Virus record (IMG/VR): IMGVR_UViG_3300036393_000024
Coordinates: 1-61,278 of that record
Source of the DNA: a virus
DNA: 61,278 nucleotides
Direction: 5' to 3' (one strand)
The notes beneath the pieces were generated by a model that saw nothing but the letters and a program-made list of their open reading frames with translations, did no database searches and was not told where the DNA came from. Made by a program: the position numbers and the translations under genes. Of this stretch, positions 1 to 8,281 are shown in pieces; within the stretch, counting starts at the first letter, position 1, and every line of letters begins with the position of its first letter.

Positions 1-762
1 AACCAGAAGGGCGGGGTCGGCAAGACCACCGTCACGGTGAACCTGGCGGCCGTGGTGGCCGACACGATGGGCCGCGGCGCGGCCGACACCCCGGTGCTGG
101 GGGTGTCGACCGACCCGCAGGCCTCGATGCTGGAGTGGGCGCAGCGGGTCGGTGACGCACTGCCGTTCGACTTCGACCAGTGCGACGACCCGCGCGCGCT
201 GGCCCGGCTGCGGCAGATCACCAAGTACCAGCACATCTTCGTCGACACCCCGGGATCGCTGGAGCATCGCTCGGTCCTGGAGGAGGTGCTGCGCCAGGCC
301 GACGACGTGATCGTCCCGGTGGAGCCCGAGCCGCTGGCGTTCGCGCCGGCGGCCCGCACCATCACCTCGGTGATCGAGCCCTCCGGGGTGCCCTGGCGGG
401 TCCTGATCAACAACTGGGATCCGCGGGACGGCGACCTGGACCTGCGCGAGACCCGGGAGTACCTGGCGGCGAAGCAGTTCCCGACGTTCCAGACGGTGAT
501 CCGGCACTACAAGCTGCACGCCCGCGCGGCCGCCGACGGCGTCACCTGCGTGCAGTACGCCCGCAACCGGGTCGCGCTCGAGGCCCGCGGGGACTTCCTG
601 CGCCTGGCCCTGGAGGTGCTCGGCGCCGACGGGCGCCCGGCCCGGCACGCGAGCCCCGACGCTGCTCCAAGACTTGGAGCAGCTGGCAGCAACTTGGAGC
701 AACTGGCCACGGCCGCCACGGGAGCTGTTAACGGCGTTACCACCTCGGCGGGGCCGCGCTGA
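1..762 (+). CDS. parA: ParA-type partition ATPase, 5' truncated by the window edge
   Basis: 253 residues are visible and the start codon lies outside the window. A deviant Walker A (KGGVGKTT) occupies visible residues 3-10, an A' motif (STDPQ) lies near 36-40, and Walker B (HIFVDTPG) is at 78-85. This is the ParA/Soj fold, which hydrolyses ATP on DNA to segregate plasmid copies together with a ParB-parS complex. In this family only about 8-10 residues normally precede the P-loop, so little is missing. The C-terminal tail carries a short duplicated LEQL-type segment (about 665-710). The gene ends in TGATG, shared with parB, and holds a 15-bp parS-like site at 727-741, just before its stop. Confidence 0.93.
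   Translation, partial: NQKGGVGKTTVTVNLAAVVADTMGRGAADTPVLGVSTDPQASMLEWAQRVGDALPFDFDQCDDPRALARLRQITKYQHIFVDTPGSLEHRSVLEEVLRQADDVIVPVEPEPLAFAPAARTITSVIEPSGVPWRVLINNWDPRDGDLDLRETREYLAAKQFPTFQTVIRHYKLHARAAADGVTCVQYARNRVALEARGDFLRLALEVLGADGRPARHASPDAAPRLGAAGSNLEQLATAATGAVNGVTTSAGPR
727..741 (-). repeat. parS-like 15-bp site 1
   Basis: An exact copy of GGTAACGCCGTTAAC, read on the minus strand. It lies inside the last codons of parA and is one of six perfect copies in the window. Confidence 0.75.
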
Positions 763-1664
763 TGGGCAGACGAGTCAGCTACGCAGCGCTGGCCGCCGAC
801 GAGCCCACCGACCCGACACCCGCCACGTGGTCGACGGCCGCCCGACGGACGGTGCCGATCGCCGACCTCGTCGGCAACCCGCTGAACCCGCGCAAGCCCG
901 GCGACGACGACGCGCTCGAGGAGTTGGCCGAGACCATCCGCGCGCACGGCGTGCTGCAGGCCGCCGTGGTGTGCTCGGTGACGGCGTACCTGGAGAACTT
1001 CCCCGACCAGCGCGGCCGGGTCGAGCACGCCCGCTGGGTGGTGCTGATCGGCAACCGCCGGCTGGCCGCCGCCCTGCTGGCCGGCCAGACCGAACTCGAG
1101 GTGATCGAGAACGACGAGCTGGCCGCGTCGATGTACGAGGCGATCCTGATCGAGAACGGGCAGCGCCGCGACCTGCCGCCGGTTCTGGAGGCCGAGACCA
1201 TGGCCCGGGTGCTGGAGCAGACCGGCATCTCACAGCGGGAGCTGGCCCGCCGGATCGGCCGCTCGCACGTGTTCATCGGTCAGCGCCTCTCGCTGCTGCG
1301 GCTGATCCCGGAGCTGCGGCAGGCCTTCGAGCGCGGCCAGCTGACCATCGAGCGGGCCCGCGAGCTCGGCGAGCTCGACCCGTCCCTGCAGGAGGACATC
1401 GCCGCCGGCGGCCCGCCGTACCGCGAGCACCCGCCACGGCCGCTGCCCGGCCAGCCGAGGACGACGCCGGCGGCCCCGTTCGAGCAGCTGGCCAGCCGAC
1501 TCGCCGGCACGCTGGCGGCGCCGGTCACGGTGAAGCGGACAGGCGAGCGCAAGGGCCGCATCGTGGTCGAGTTCACCAGCCTCGACGAGCTGCAGCGCCT
1601 CGCCACCCAGATTGGCGGCCCGCTGGTAACGCCGTTAACGGCGGCCGAAGGTGGTGTCCGTTGA
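762..1664 (+). CDS. parB: ParB-type centromere-binding protein
   Basis: 300 residues. The N-terminal ParB/Srx-like domain (about 28-125) contains a GNRRLAAA segment in place of the classic GERR box. A helix-turn-helix follows at about 150-185 (GISQRELARRIGRS...). The C-terminal segment (KRTGERKGRIVVEF, then SLDELQRL) matches the ParB dimerisation domain. It should bind parS and stimulate ParA. The ATG overlaps the parA stop, so the two are translationally coupled. A parS-like site lies inside the gene near its 3' end (1625-1639), as expected for a locus that carries its own centromere. Confidence 0.92.
   Translation: MGRRVSYAALAADEPTDPTPATWSTAARRTVPIADLVGNPLNPRKPGDDDALEELAETIRAHGVLQAAVVCSVTAYLENFPDQRGRVEHARWVVLIGNRRLAAALLAGQTELEVIENDELAASMYEAILIENGQRRDLPPVLEAETMARVLEQTGISQRELARRIGRSHVFIGQRLSLLRLIPELRQAFERGQLTIERARELGELDPSLQEDIAAGGPPYREHPPRPLPGQPRTTPAAPFEQLASRLAGTLAAPVTVKRTGERKGRIVVEFTSLDELQRLATQIGGPLVTPLTAAEGGVR
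1625..1639 (+). repeat. parS-like 15-bp site 2
   Basis: Perfect GGTAACGCCGTTAAC within the last codons of parB; it encodes part of a VTPLTA peptide. Confidence 0.75.
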
Positions 1665-2434
1665 CCGACCAGGCCACCCGCGCGGTGGCGACCCGAGGCC
1701 AGGTGCTCGACGCCATCTACAGCTTCGTGGCCCGGCCGGGCGAGCCGTGGACCAGTGTGCTGTTGCGGGCCAGGCTCCTCGCGCTCGACCTCACCGGCCT
1801 GCACATCGCGATGGTTGCTATCGACCAGTTCCACGCCCCGGACGGGGAGCTCTTGCCGGACCGGGTGCCGATCGCCGCGATGCCCGACGGCCGGCCACGC
1901 CCCGGCATCGCCGCGGCGGTGTCCGAGGCCGGCTCTCTGCTGGGAAGCCGCTGGCACCAGGTTCTCTACCGCTACGGCTGGCTCGCCCAAACCTTGGTCG
2001 ACGCGATCGCCTCAGGTGACGCCCACGTGAACCCCTTCGAGGTCGCACGGGGCGAACCGACGGCACCCGACGGCACGATCGAGCCACCGCCCTGCCGACT
2101 GCCCGACGCGCTGTGGGACGACCCAGCCTGGGCCGGCGTCCGGACCGCGCTGGGCCGTCTGCACGCCGCCCAAGCCGCCGCAGCCGAGTACAACGAGCTG
2201 GTGTTCGTCGAGGATCCCGACACCGGTGAGACCGTGGAGTACCTGCCCGAGCACATGATCGGCGTCGCCGCCGAGCTGGAGGCCGCCGCCGACGACTGGC
2301 CCCACGGGGTCGCCGAGTACGCCGACGCGGTGGTTCACCTGCTGGCGACTCGCCCGGAGCTACTCCAAAGCGAGAGACCCGATTCCGCCGGCGAGGCGGT
2401 AACACCGTTAACAGCTCCGGCTGGGGAGAGGTGA
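1661..2434 (+). CDS. Hypothetical protein of the par operon
   Basis: 257 residues from a TTG start that overlaps the parB stop (TTGA), with an AAGGTGGT ribosome-binding sequence about 7 bases upstream. No family recognised. It is a soluble, acidic, Trp/Leu-rich protein with no membrane segment, and its C terminus again encodes VTPLT because a variant parS-like site sits there. Its place directly after parB suggests a co-expressed lysogeny function. A later GTG start is possible. Confidence 0.7.
   Translation: MTDQATRAVATRGQVLDAIYSFVARPGEPWTSVLLRARLLALDLTGLHIAMVAIDQFHAPDGELLPDRVPIAAMPDGRPRPGIAAAVSEAGSLLGSRWHQVLYRYGWLAQTLVDAIASGDAHVNPFEVARGEPTAPDGTIEPPPCRLPDALWDDPAWAGVRTALGRLHAAQAAAAEYNELVFVEDPDTGETVEYLPEHMIGVAAELEAAADDWPHGVAEYADAVVHLLATRPELLQSERPDSAGEAVTPLTAPAGER
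2398..2412 (+). repeat. parS-like site 3 (one mismatch)
   Basis: GGTAACACCGTTAAC, one change from the consensus, in the last codons of the 1661-2434 gene. Confidence 0.65.
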
Positions 2435-2880
2435 GCTCCGTGACTGAACAGCAGATCACCATCAACGTAAACCCGCACCAGCTCGACCGCGTGACCGACG
2501 AGTGGCTCGTCATGCTGTGGCATGTGGCGCAGGCCAACCCCGCCGACGGCTTCGAGAACGAGGAGCCAGGGGACCTCGTGATGAAGATCGGCTGGGAGAT
2601 CATCCGCCGCTGGCTCAACGCCGCGCCAACGGAGATGTACCACCACCAGCAGCGGCACTACTACTGGAAGCAGCTCAGCCGGTTCGCCAAGTGGAACGGC
2701 ACCGAGTGGGTTGCCCGCGACCCCGATCAGGAAACCACGTGCGGCTCATCCGCTGGTAACGCCGTTAACACCGCCGGGCAGACCGCGCGGCGGGAGATCC
2801 GCGAGTTCCTGGAAGTCAAGCAGGCCGAGCGGGCAGCGGTCCGGCCGCCGGAGCCGGGCCCCGTGGAGGCGTCCCGATGA
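2431..2880 (+). CDS. Hypothetical protein of the par operon
   Basis: 149 residues; GTG start overlapping the previous stop (GTGA), with GTG 2440 as an alternative that sits better after the GGAGAG sequence. Not recognised. The middle is rich in His, Tyr and Trp (YHHQQRHYYWKQL near 70-82). A perfect parS-like site at 2755-2769 lies within the last third and encodes GNAVN, after which a charged helix (RREIREFLEVKQAERA) ends the protein. Confidence 0.7.
   Translation: MSSVTEQQITINVNPHQLDRVTDEWLVMLWHVAQANPADGFENEEPGDLVMKIGWEIIRRWLNAAPTEMYHHQQRHYYWKQLSRFAKWNGTEWVARDPDQETTCGSSAGNAVNTAGQTARREIREFLEVKQAERAAVRPPEPGPVEASR
2755..2769 (+). repeat. parS-like 15-bp site 4
   Basis: Perfect GGTAACGCCGTTAAC, about 110 bases before the stop of the 2431-2880 gene. 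Confidence 0.75.
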
Positions 2881-3108
2881 GCGTCAGCCGACCGGATCGG
2901 CAGGATCATCGCCGAGAACGAGCTGGCCGCCCTGGACCCGGACGAGCGGGAAGCGGCCAAGAAGCTCGCCGTGTTCCGTCAGGACCTGGCGTGGCGCTAC
3001 GCCGACCGCCCGGCCTGGAAAGAGCTGTCGGCCGCCGAACAGGCATCGATAACCGTGGAGGCGCTGCACTGGCTACGCGCCGCCAGCGACGCCGGGATGC
3101 TCCGGTGA
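2877..3108 (+). pseudogene. Small helical protein gene with an apparent +1 frameshift near its start
   Basis: The start is ATG 2877, in an ATGA overlap with the upstream stop. After about four codons the reading frame with protein-like composition moves by one base. From about 2887 to the TGA at 3106-3108 that frame reads as an amphipathic helical protein (DRIGRIIAENELAALDPDE...) with strong GC3 bias, but it has no usable start codon. The ATG frame itself gives an Arg/Gly/Pro-rich shadow sequence. A one-base insertion, real or from assembly, is the simplest explanation. The intended product would be about 76 residues of unknown function. Confidence 0.5.
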
Positions 3109-3542
3109 TCGAGGAGCTGACCGTGGCCGACAACAGCGGTGACAACGACCGGTGGTTCCACCGCACTCTGACCCAGGCCGAGCTACTCGAGGAGCTCGCC
3201 GAGCGGTTCGGCCCGGACCGGTGGAGGTGGGCCTTCCGCTGCCCGGCGTGCGATGACGTCGCCACAGCCGCGGACTTCCGCGATGCCGGCGCCGACCCCG
3301 GCCGAGTCGGCCGAGAGTGCATCGGCCGGCACCTCGGCGCGCTGGGCGGCGGTCCGGACGGCGGCCGCGCAACGGCCTCCCGTGGGTGCGACTGGGCGGC
3401 CTACGGGTTACTCCGAGGCCCGTGGACGATCGTCATGCCCGACGGCAAGGAGCTGCCGTCGTTCGCCATCGCCGACGCTGGTAACGCCGTTAACGGCGGC
3501 GGCGAGGATGCCGCGACCGCAGCGAACGCGAGCACAACGTGA
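3105..3542 (+). CDS. VVA0879-like conserved actinobacterial protein
   Basis: 145 residues; GTG start in a GTGA overlap with the preceding frame. The core (about 40-125) has the run RWAFRCPACDDVATAADF, then GADPGRVGRECIGR, GGRATASRGCDWAAYGL and RGPWTIVMPDGKELPSF. This matches a widely conserved small protein of actinobacterial chromosomes and mobile elements (VVA0879 family). The paired Cys residues suggest metal binding. Function is unknown. The C terminus carries a perfect parS-like site encoding GNAVN. Confidence 0.8.
   Translation: MIEELTVADNSGDNDRWFHRTLTQAELLEELAERFGPDRWRWAFRCPACDDVATAADFRDAGADPGRVGRECIGRHLGALGGGPDGGRATASRGCDWAAYGLLRGPWTIVMPDGKELPSFAIADAGNAVNGGGEDAATAANASTT
3480..3494 (+). 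repeat. parS-like 15-bp site 5
   Basis: Perfect GGTAACGCCGTTAAC near the 3' end of the VVA0879-like gene. Confidence 0.75.
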
Positions 3543-3742
3543 GCACCGGCAGCAAGGTCCTGATCCTCCGGTTCACCGTTCCCGAGCACCTGGCGGATGC
3601 CGAGATCCATGACATCGGGGAGCGCATCGTCACCGGTCTGGTCACCGACGAGCCGGTCACCTTCGACCGCACCGAGGTGGTTGACGAACGCCCCGAGCCG
3701 GACTGGTGGGGTACCGGCTCGATCGACCCGGGCGGGCCGTGA
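3539..3742 (+). CDS. Small acidic hypothetical protein
   Basis: 67 residues; GTG start overlapping the upstream stop (GTGA). It begins with a beta-strand-like KVLILRFTVPE and is followed by an acidic, Asp/Glu-rich region. Not recognised. It is the last gene of the rightward par operon and faces the integrase; a parS-like site lies 11 bases after its stop. Confidence 0.65.
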   Translation: MSTGSKVLILRFTVPEHLADAEIHDIGERIVTGLVTDEPVTFDRTEVVDERPEPDWWGTGSIDPGGP

Positions 3743-3752
3743 GGACACCCGT

Positions 3753-3767
3753 GGAAACGCCGTTAAC
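3753..3767 (+). repeat. parS-like site 6 (one mismatch)
   Basis: GGAAACGCCGTTAAC, one change from the consensus, in the short gap between the par operon and the convergent integrase gene. This is one of two copies, with the 47283 site, that lie outside coding sequence. Confidence 0.65.
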
Positions 3768-3783
3768 AGCGGCAGCGGAACGC

Positions 3784-4644
3784 TCAGCCCACGCGCTCGG
3801 AGCTGCCCATGCACGCTGCTGGCCCGGGTACCGCGTCGACCGCCGCGGCGACCCGGCGCGGTGCGACCAACGTGTAGATGGCGGTGGTCGTGGGCGAGGA
3901 GTGGCCGAGGAGCTCCTGCACCAACCGCAGGTCGCCGCCGGTCTGCTCGAGCACCATGGTTGCGACCCGGTGGCGCAGGGAGTGCAGCGTGTCGGGGATG
4001 CCCAGCCCGTGCAAGTAGTCGTTGCACCGGCCGCTGACGTGGTGGGCGGTCACCGGGCCGTGGCCGCGTTCGCGTCGCCAGCACGGTCCGGAGGCGGGCA
4101 GCCGTGCGGCGATGATCTGCCACGCCCAGTCCGGGATCGGGACGTTCCGCTCGACGTCGCCCTTCCCCAGCAGCCGTACCCAGCGCCGGCCGGCCGGGTC
4201 GGCGAAGAAGTCGTCGACTTGCAGCGGGGCGATCTCGCAGGCCCGCAGTCCGGACCAGCCGGCGAGCAGCAGCCAGGGCAGCAGTCTGGCGGGGGCGTCG
4301 TGCAGCATCCGCATGACGTCTCGCTCGGCCATCGGCCGGGGCAGACCGCGCCGCCGGGGCGGTACCGGCAGCAGCGCGGCCGGGTTGTCCTGCCGGTGTC
4401 CGTGCGCCTGCAGCCACCGGTAGTAGGGCCGGGCGACGCTGGTATGCCAGGCCACCGCGTCGAGCGAGATCGTTGCGTGCAGGTGGAGCTGCCAGCGGGC
4501 CAGCTGCTCGTAGGTTGCATGTGCGGGGTCGGTGCCAAGCCACTCGGCCAGCCGGACCAGCACCGAGCGCCGGGCGACCAGCGTGCGCTCGGAACGTCCG
4601 CAGAGCCGCATCCACCGCAGATGCTGCTCGAGGTGGGATGCCAT
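3784..4644 (-). CDS. int: Tyrosine recombinase (phage integrase)
   Basis: 286 residues from ATG 4644. The N-terminal SAM-like core-binding domain occupies about 1-95 (HLRWMRLCGRSERTLVARR). The catalytic domain contains the first Arg in SGLRACEIAPL (about 133), a Lys in LLGKGDVERNVPI (about 160), HSLRHR (about 218), GHSS (about 246) and the nucleophilic Tyr in TTTAIYT (about 257). It should catalyse attP x attB recombination. The frame stays open upstream to 4932, but that stretch looks non-coding. The gene converges with the par operon. A likely excisionase is encoded far away at 53776-54030. Confidence 0.93.
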   Translation of the reverse strand: MASHLEQHLRWMRLCGRSERTLVARRSVLVRLAEWLGTDPAHATYEQLARWQLHLHATISLDAVAWHTSVARPYYRWLQAHGHRQDNPAALLPVPPRRRGLPRPMAERDVMRMLHDAPARLLPWLLLAGWSGLRACEIAPLQVDDFFADPAGRRWVRLLGKGDVERNVPIPDWAWQIIAARLPASGPCWRRERGHGPVTAHHVSGRCNDYLHGLGIPDTLHSLRHRVATMVLEQTGGDLRLVQELLGHSSPTTTAIYTLVAPRRVAAAVDAVPGPAACMGSSERVG

Positions 4645-5089
4645 GCCGAGGGGGTAGGCCGCTCCGGGGAGCTCGCCGGCGCCCGGGCCGGCGCGGCGAC
4701 CGGGGCGCCGGCGTGCTGGTGAGCGGGTACAGGTGCGCGGCACGCCGTCGCCGGTTCGCGTGGATCTGGTCGGCGAGTACGCCGCGTTTCGCGTGCTCAC
4801 ACCAGACCCTTCGCCCCCACCGGTTGCGCCGGGCCAGGAAGTGTAAGTCCAGTCAGTACCACCTGGGGGTAATCCACTGGCCTTTCTTGTTGCCGCCCCG
4901 ACTCGCCCCCGGAGTGCCCGCGCCGCATCCAACGCAGGGCCCGGGCCGGCTGCCGCCGAGCGGGCGATCTGTCGCGAAAGGCGTACGCGGCGACGGTCAT
5001 CGCTCTACCGTGATCGATGGGGTCCGGAATGGGCAGGGAGGATCGGGGGGATCCCTCGGGGAGGATTCGCGCGCGGGAGGAGCCGTCGG
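4645..5089. other. Non-coding region upstream of int; candidate attP or regulatory region
   Basis: 445 bases without a convincing gene, between the leftward integrase and a rightward regulator. The part around 4830-4885 is less GC-rich than its surroundings. It contains an imperfect palindrome TACCACCTGGGGGTA (4857-4871) flanked by CCAGT (4849-4853) and ACTGG (4876-4880). Position beside int makes attP or int promoter control plausible. No tRNA-like segment was seen. Confidence 0.4.
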
Positions 5090-6316
5090 GTGGCCGGTAA
5101 CGAGCGGCTGCGGGCCGCCCGGCTCGCGCGGCCGTCGCCACGCCGGCCCGGTGAGCCGCTGTCGCGGGCGGAGTTGGCGGAACTCGTGGCCGCCACGGTG
5201 CACCGCAGGACCGAGCGCACGGTGCCGCTGGATGCGCATTACATCGCGAAGCTCGAGCGCGCTGTGATCCGCCGGCCGGGTGCCGACTACCGCGCTGCGC
5301 TGGCCGAGGTCCTCAACACCGACGAGTCGGCGCTTGGCTTCGCTCCCCCGCCGCCCAGTCCGCCCGCCGGGGTGCACGGCGTGGACACCGACGGCGGGTT
5401 GCTGGCGCTGGCCGCGGCCGCCGAAGTCACGGAGGTCGGGGCCACCGCCGTCGAGGCCCTGGAGCGGGTGATCGAGCTACTCGCCCGCGCCTACGCGCGC
5501 ACCCCACCGGCCGAGCTGCTGGCCGAGGTACAGCGTCGGGTCGCCGAGACCAACGCCCTACTGGCCCGCCGCAGCACCCTCGCGCAGCGCCGCCGGCTGC
5601 TGGTGGCCGGCGGCTGGCTGGCGCTGCTGGCCGCGACCCTGCACGTCGACCTCGGCAACGCGCACCACTCCGCCACCGGTCGAGCCGTCGCGCTGTCCCT
5701 GGGCCGCGAGACCGGCCACCGCGAGTTGTCCGCGTGGGCCGTGGAGATCGAGGCCTGGGATGCGCTGGTCGGGCACGACTGGCCGGCCGCCGCACGACTG
5801 GCCGCCGAGGGCACCGACCTCGCGCCCAGGCGCAGCCCGGCCGGCGTGCAGCTGGCCGCCCAGCACGCCCGCGCCGCCGCCCGACTCGGCGACGCCCACG
5901 CCGTGCACACCCGGCTGGCCGAGGTCGAGCACATCATCGACGGCCAGACCGGCGGCCGCCCGGAGGACCACCACTTCCGGTTCGACGGCCGCAAGCTGGA
6001 GGGCTACACCGCCACCGCCCTGGCCTGGCTCAACGATCCCGCCGGCGAGACCGTGGCCCGCACGGTGGTCGACCGCTATCGCAACGGCCCGGCCCGCCGG
6101 CTGGCGACCGCCCGCATCGACCTCGGCCTCATCCTGGCCCGCGCCGGCCGCCCCGACGAGGCAGCCGAGCTCGGCCTTCTCGCCGCCGACTCGGGCCAGC
6201 TCGTATCGTCGAACCGCTGGCGGATCACCGAGCTCACCAGCGCGCTGGCCGACTATCGCGGCGTGCCCGAGGTCGACGAGCTGCGTCGGATCTCCAGCCA
6301 GCAGAAGGAAGGATGA
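5090..6316 (+). CDS. XRE-type HTH regulator with TPR-like C-terminal domain
   Basis: 408 residues from GTG 5090. The first about 90 residues resemble the HTH region of actinobacterial XRE/TPR regulators (RLRAARLARPSPRR..., then ALAEVLNTDESALGF). A long, Ala/Arg-rich helical domain (about 130-400) has TPR-like pairs such as AARLGDAHAVHTRL and ILARAGRPDEAAELG. Such proteins usually act as ligand- or peptide-responsive transcription factors of the host. It starts a rightward operon beside int and overlaps the next gene (ATGA). It could influence lysogeny or be host cargo. DNA binding is inferred. Confidence 0.75.
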   Translation: MAGNERLRAARLARPSPRRPGEPLSRAELAELVAATVHRRTERTVPLDAHYIAKLERAVIRRPGADYRAALAEVLNTDESALGFAPPPPSPPAGVHGVDTDGGLLALAAAAEVTEVGATAVEALERVIELLARAYARTPPAELLAEVQRRVAETNALLARRSTLAQRRRLLVAGGWLALLAATLHVDLGNAHHSATGRAVALSLGRETGHRELSAWAVEIEAWDALVGHDWPAAARLAAEGTDLAPRRSPAGVQLAAQHARAAARLGDAHAVHTRLAEVEHIIDGQTGGRPEDHHFRFDGRKLEGYTATALAWLNDPAGETVARTVVDRYRNGPARRLATARIDLGLILARAGRPDEAAELGLLAADSGQLVSSNRWRITELTSALADYRGVPEVDELRRISSQQKEG

Positions 6317-6531
6317 GCCGCATGTCCGTCCTGAGCACGGTCCTCGTGTCCGCCGGCGTCGCGTTCCTAGTGACCGGCGGCCCCGTGATCCTCGGCTGGC
6401 TGGTGCTGGAGGTCGTCGATGGCGTGACAGGCCTGTTCCGGCGCCCGGCGGTCCGGGCAGCCGACTTCAAGCAGCACGCAGAGCTGGTCACAGCCGGCAT
6501 GGTCGAGGGCATCCGGGGTCGCAGTGCCTGA
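6313..6531 (+). CDS. Small membrane protein
   Basis: 72 residues; ATG overlapping the regulator stop (ATGA), with ATG 6322 as an alternative. One hydrophobic segment (about 5-38, VLVSAGVAFLVTGGPVILGW) probably spans the membrane, followed by a polar tail. Function unknown. Co-translation with the XRE/TPR regulator suggests a linked role. Confidence 0.55.
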   Translation: MSRMSVLSTVLVSAGVAFLVTGGPVILGWLVLEVVDGVTGLFRRPAVRAADFKQHAELVTAGMVEGIRGRSA

Positions 6532-6630
6532 GCGCTTTGGCCGGTGGGTGGTCGACGGCTGGCGCGGGCTGTGGGGTGGCGTTCCGCCAGATCTTCGGTC
6601 CGCACCGCGCGCCGGAGGAGGCCGTGAGCG

Positions 6631-6894
6631 ATGAAGCGGCGGCTCCGCAAGGAGGACATCCCGGCCGAGATGCTGGCGCACCGCTGGGACCAGGCGGTCG
6701 CGGAGATCATCGCCGAGTACCGGGAGCGCGCCGAGGGTGCGCCGTTCGGGTGCGCATGGTTCTGGCGGTGGCGCGCCCGCGACGCGGAGCGGAGTGTGGG
6801 CCGCCGACGGCCGCCGTACCGCGAGATGCGTGACCGGCTGTGGGACACCCTCGTCGCCGAGGGCTTCATCACCGAGGACGGCAGGCTGATCTGA
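6631..6894 (+). CDS. Small basic hypothetical protein
   Basis: 87 residues from ATG 6631, preceded by GGAGGAG at 6614-6620. Basic and aromatic, with clustered Trp and Arg (WFWRWRARD, then RRRPPYREMRDRLWD) and an acidic end. The last third looks like a small helical fold. Not recognised; nucleic-acid binding is only a guess from charge. Confidence 0.6.
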   Translation: MKRRLRKEDIPAEMLAHRWDQAVAEIIAEYRERAEGAPFGCAWFWRWRARDAERSVGRRRPPYREMRDRLWDTLVAEGFITEDGRLI

Positions 6895-6935
6895 TGCCGA
6901 GGGCGCTTATGATCGCGGCGGAATGAGCTGAGGTA

Positions 6936-6968
6936 GGCCGCCCAGGCCGGGCAGGGCAACGGGCGGCC
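6936..6968 (+). terminator. Possible hairpin between genes
   Basis: GGCCGCCC (6936-6943) pairs exactly with GGGCGGCC (6961-6968) across a 17-base loop. There is no T tract, so this may be an mRNA structure rather than a terminator. Confidence 0.3.
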
Positions 6969-7037
6969 ACACCCGAACACCAAGCAGCGATCACCGTCCG
7001 GTGACCGGGACGCACGATACCCGGAGGGATCCCGGTC

Positions 7038-7868
7038 ATGGCCGAATGCCTGCTCGACACGCTGCCCGCCCGTACCGGTGGAACGATCTGCTGGCGTCAC
7101 CACGACGAGATCGCCCGGATGCTCGACCCGGCCTACCGGGGTGACCCGGGAGCCGAACGTCCCGCGAGCATCGTGGTCATGCTCGGCATGCTCAACCCGG
7201 CGCCGGGCTCGGGCACGACGGGTCGCCGGGTGCCCGGCTACCAGTCGTCGCCGTCGGCCGCGCTGCACAAGGTGGTGATGCTCGACGACCGGTCCCAGGT
7301 CGGCTCGCCCAGCACCTGGTATCTGCCGGGCCCGGACGGCCGGGACGACCCGACCCGGCCGGTGACCGAGGACGAGGAGGTTCCCCGGGCGGTGCGCAAG
7401 GCCCTGGTCGCCCTGGCGGAGTCGCTGGCCGAGCGGCTCGGCGTGCCGTACCTCGACGTCGACGCGGAGGACCTACACGGACCCCGACCGACGTCGGACC
7501 GCTACTTCACCTCGCTCACCGTCACCCGGGCCGTGACCTGGCTGCACACGAACGTCCTGCGGCTGACCGAGCAGCCCGATGCGGACTGGATCTATGACGA
7601 CCTCCTCGAGCTCAGCGACCAACTCCGCCCAGCGATCGGCGACCAACGCGAGCGCCCGACCGGCAAGTGCATGGAGCTGGTCAAGGACCGGGTACGCGGC
7701 TCCTACCGCGAGTGCGGCTGCCTGCTCTACATGCCACCGCCGACCCGGGACCCGGAGGATCAGACACCAAAGCAGGCGCAGCAGGCCGTCGTGGTGACGT
7801 GCCGGCGCTGCCGCCGCAACTACACCTGGCTGGACCTGATCCGGCTGCACGCGGCCGAGTCGGCATGA
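7038..7868 (+). CDS. Putative zinc-binding hypothetical protein
   Basis: 276 residues; ATG with GGAGGG upstream. The N-terminal half carries a CWRHHDE segment and a PGYQSSP region. The C-terminal part holds paired cysteines (YRECGCLLY and VTCRRCRRNYTWLDL) typical of a zinc ribbon. Similar cysteine-ended proteins are common in actinophages, but no function is known. It overlaps the next gene by four bases. Confidence 0.65.
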   Translation: MAECLLDTLPARTGGTICWRHHDEIARMLDPAYRGDPGAERPASIVVMLGMLNPAPGSGTTGRRVPGYQSSPSAALHKVVMLDDRSQVGSPSTWYLPGPDGRDDPTRPVTEDEEVPRAVRKALVALAESLAERLGVPYLDVDAEDLHGPRPTSDRYFTSLTVTRAVTWLHTNVLRLTEQPDADWIYDDLLELSDQLRPAIGDQRERPTGKCMELVKDRVRGSYRECGCLLYMPPPTRDPEDQTPKQAQQAVVVTCRRCRRNYTWLDLIRLHAAESA

Positions 7869-8083
7869 GCCGCCCGGGCCTCACCGTCCCGCAGGTCGCG
7901 ATGGCGTGCGGGGTCGACCAGATCACCGTTCGGTCGTGGATCCGGCGCCGGCGCGTGGTCCGCGATTGCCACGGCCACATCACCATCCCGTCCCTGCTGG
8001 CCTACCTCGACGAGCGCGGCGACCGCGGCCAACGGTGGGACGCCCGGCTCGCGCGACTCGCCCGATCTACCAGTCGGAGTTGA
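7865..8083 (+). CDS. Small helix-turn-helix DNA-binding protein
   Basis: 72 residues; ATG in an ATGA overlap. Residues about 5-45 form a MerR/excisionase-like HTH (LTVPQVAMACGVDQITVRSWIRRR) followed by a short wing (GHITIPSLLAYL). It could read a C/G-rich operator or help integrase. Coupling with the zinc-ribbon protein suggests both act on DNA. Confidence 0.7.
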   Translation: MSRPGLTVPQVAMACGVDQITVRSWIRRRRVVRDCHGHITIPSLLAYLDERGDRGQRWDARLARLARSTSRS

Positions 8084-8281
8084 CGCAGGTCAGAGGCACG
8101 TGCAACGATCCGCGCCAGCGGACGACGTGTGTCCACACCACGATCCCGCTGATCGACTCGCCTAGCAGGGGTGACGCCCTGGCCCGCAGGCAGCCCGGGC
8201 GCGCTGGCTGCCCTCAACGTCATCGCAGGCCAGCTGCGCCGCGCTCATCGAGTCAGAGTCTCACAGCACCGGGAGGTCCCG

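Noticed and set aside
674-1660. Upstream extension of the 1661-2434 gene through parB
   Set aside because: It reads as an Arg/Ala/Gly-rich shadow; TTG 1661 with a ribosome-binding site and stop overlap fits better.
4645-4932. N-terminal extension of the integrase
   Set aside because: The extra 96 residues are Arg/Ser/Pro/Gly-rich with no resemblance to integrase domains; ATG 4644 gives the usual length.
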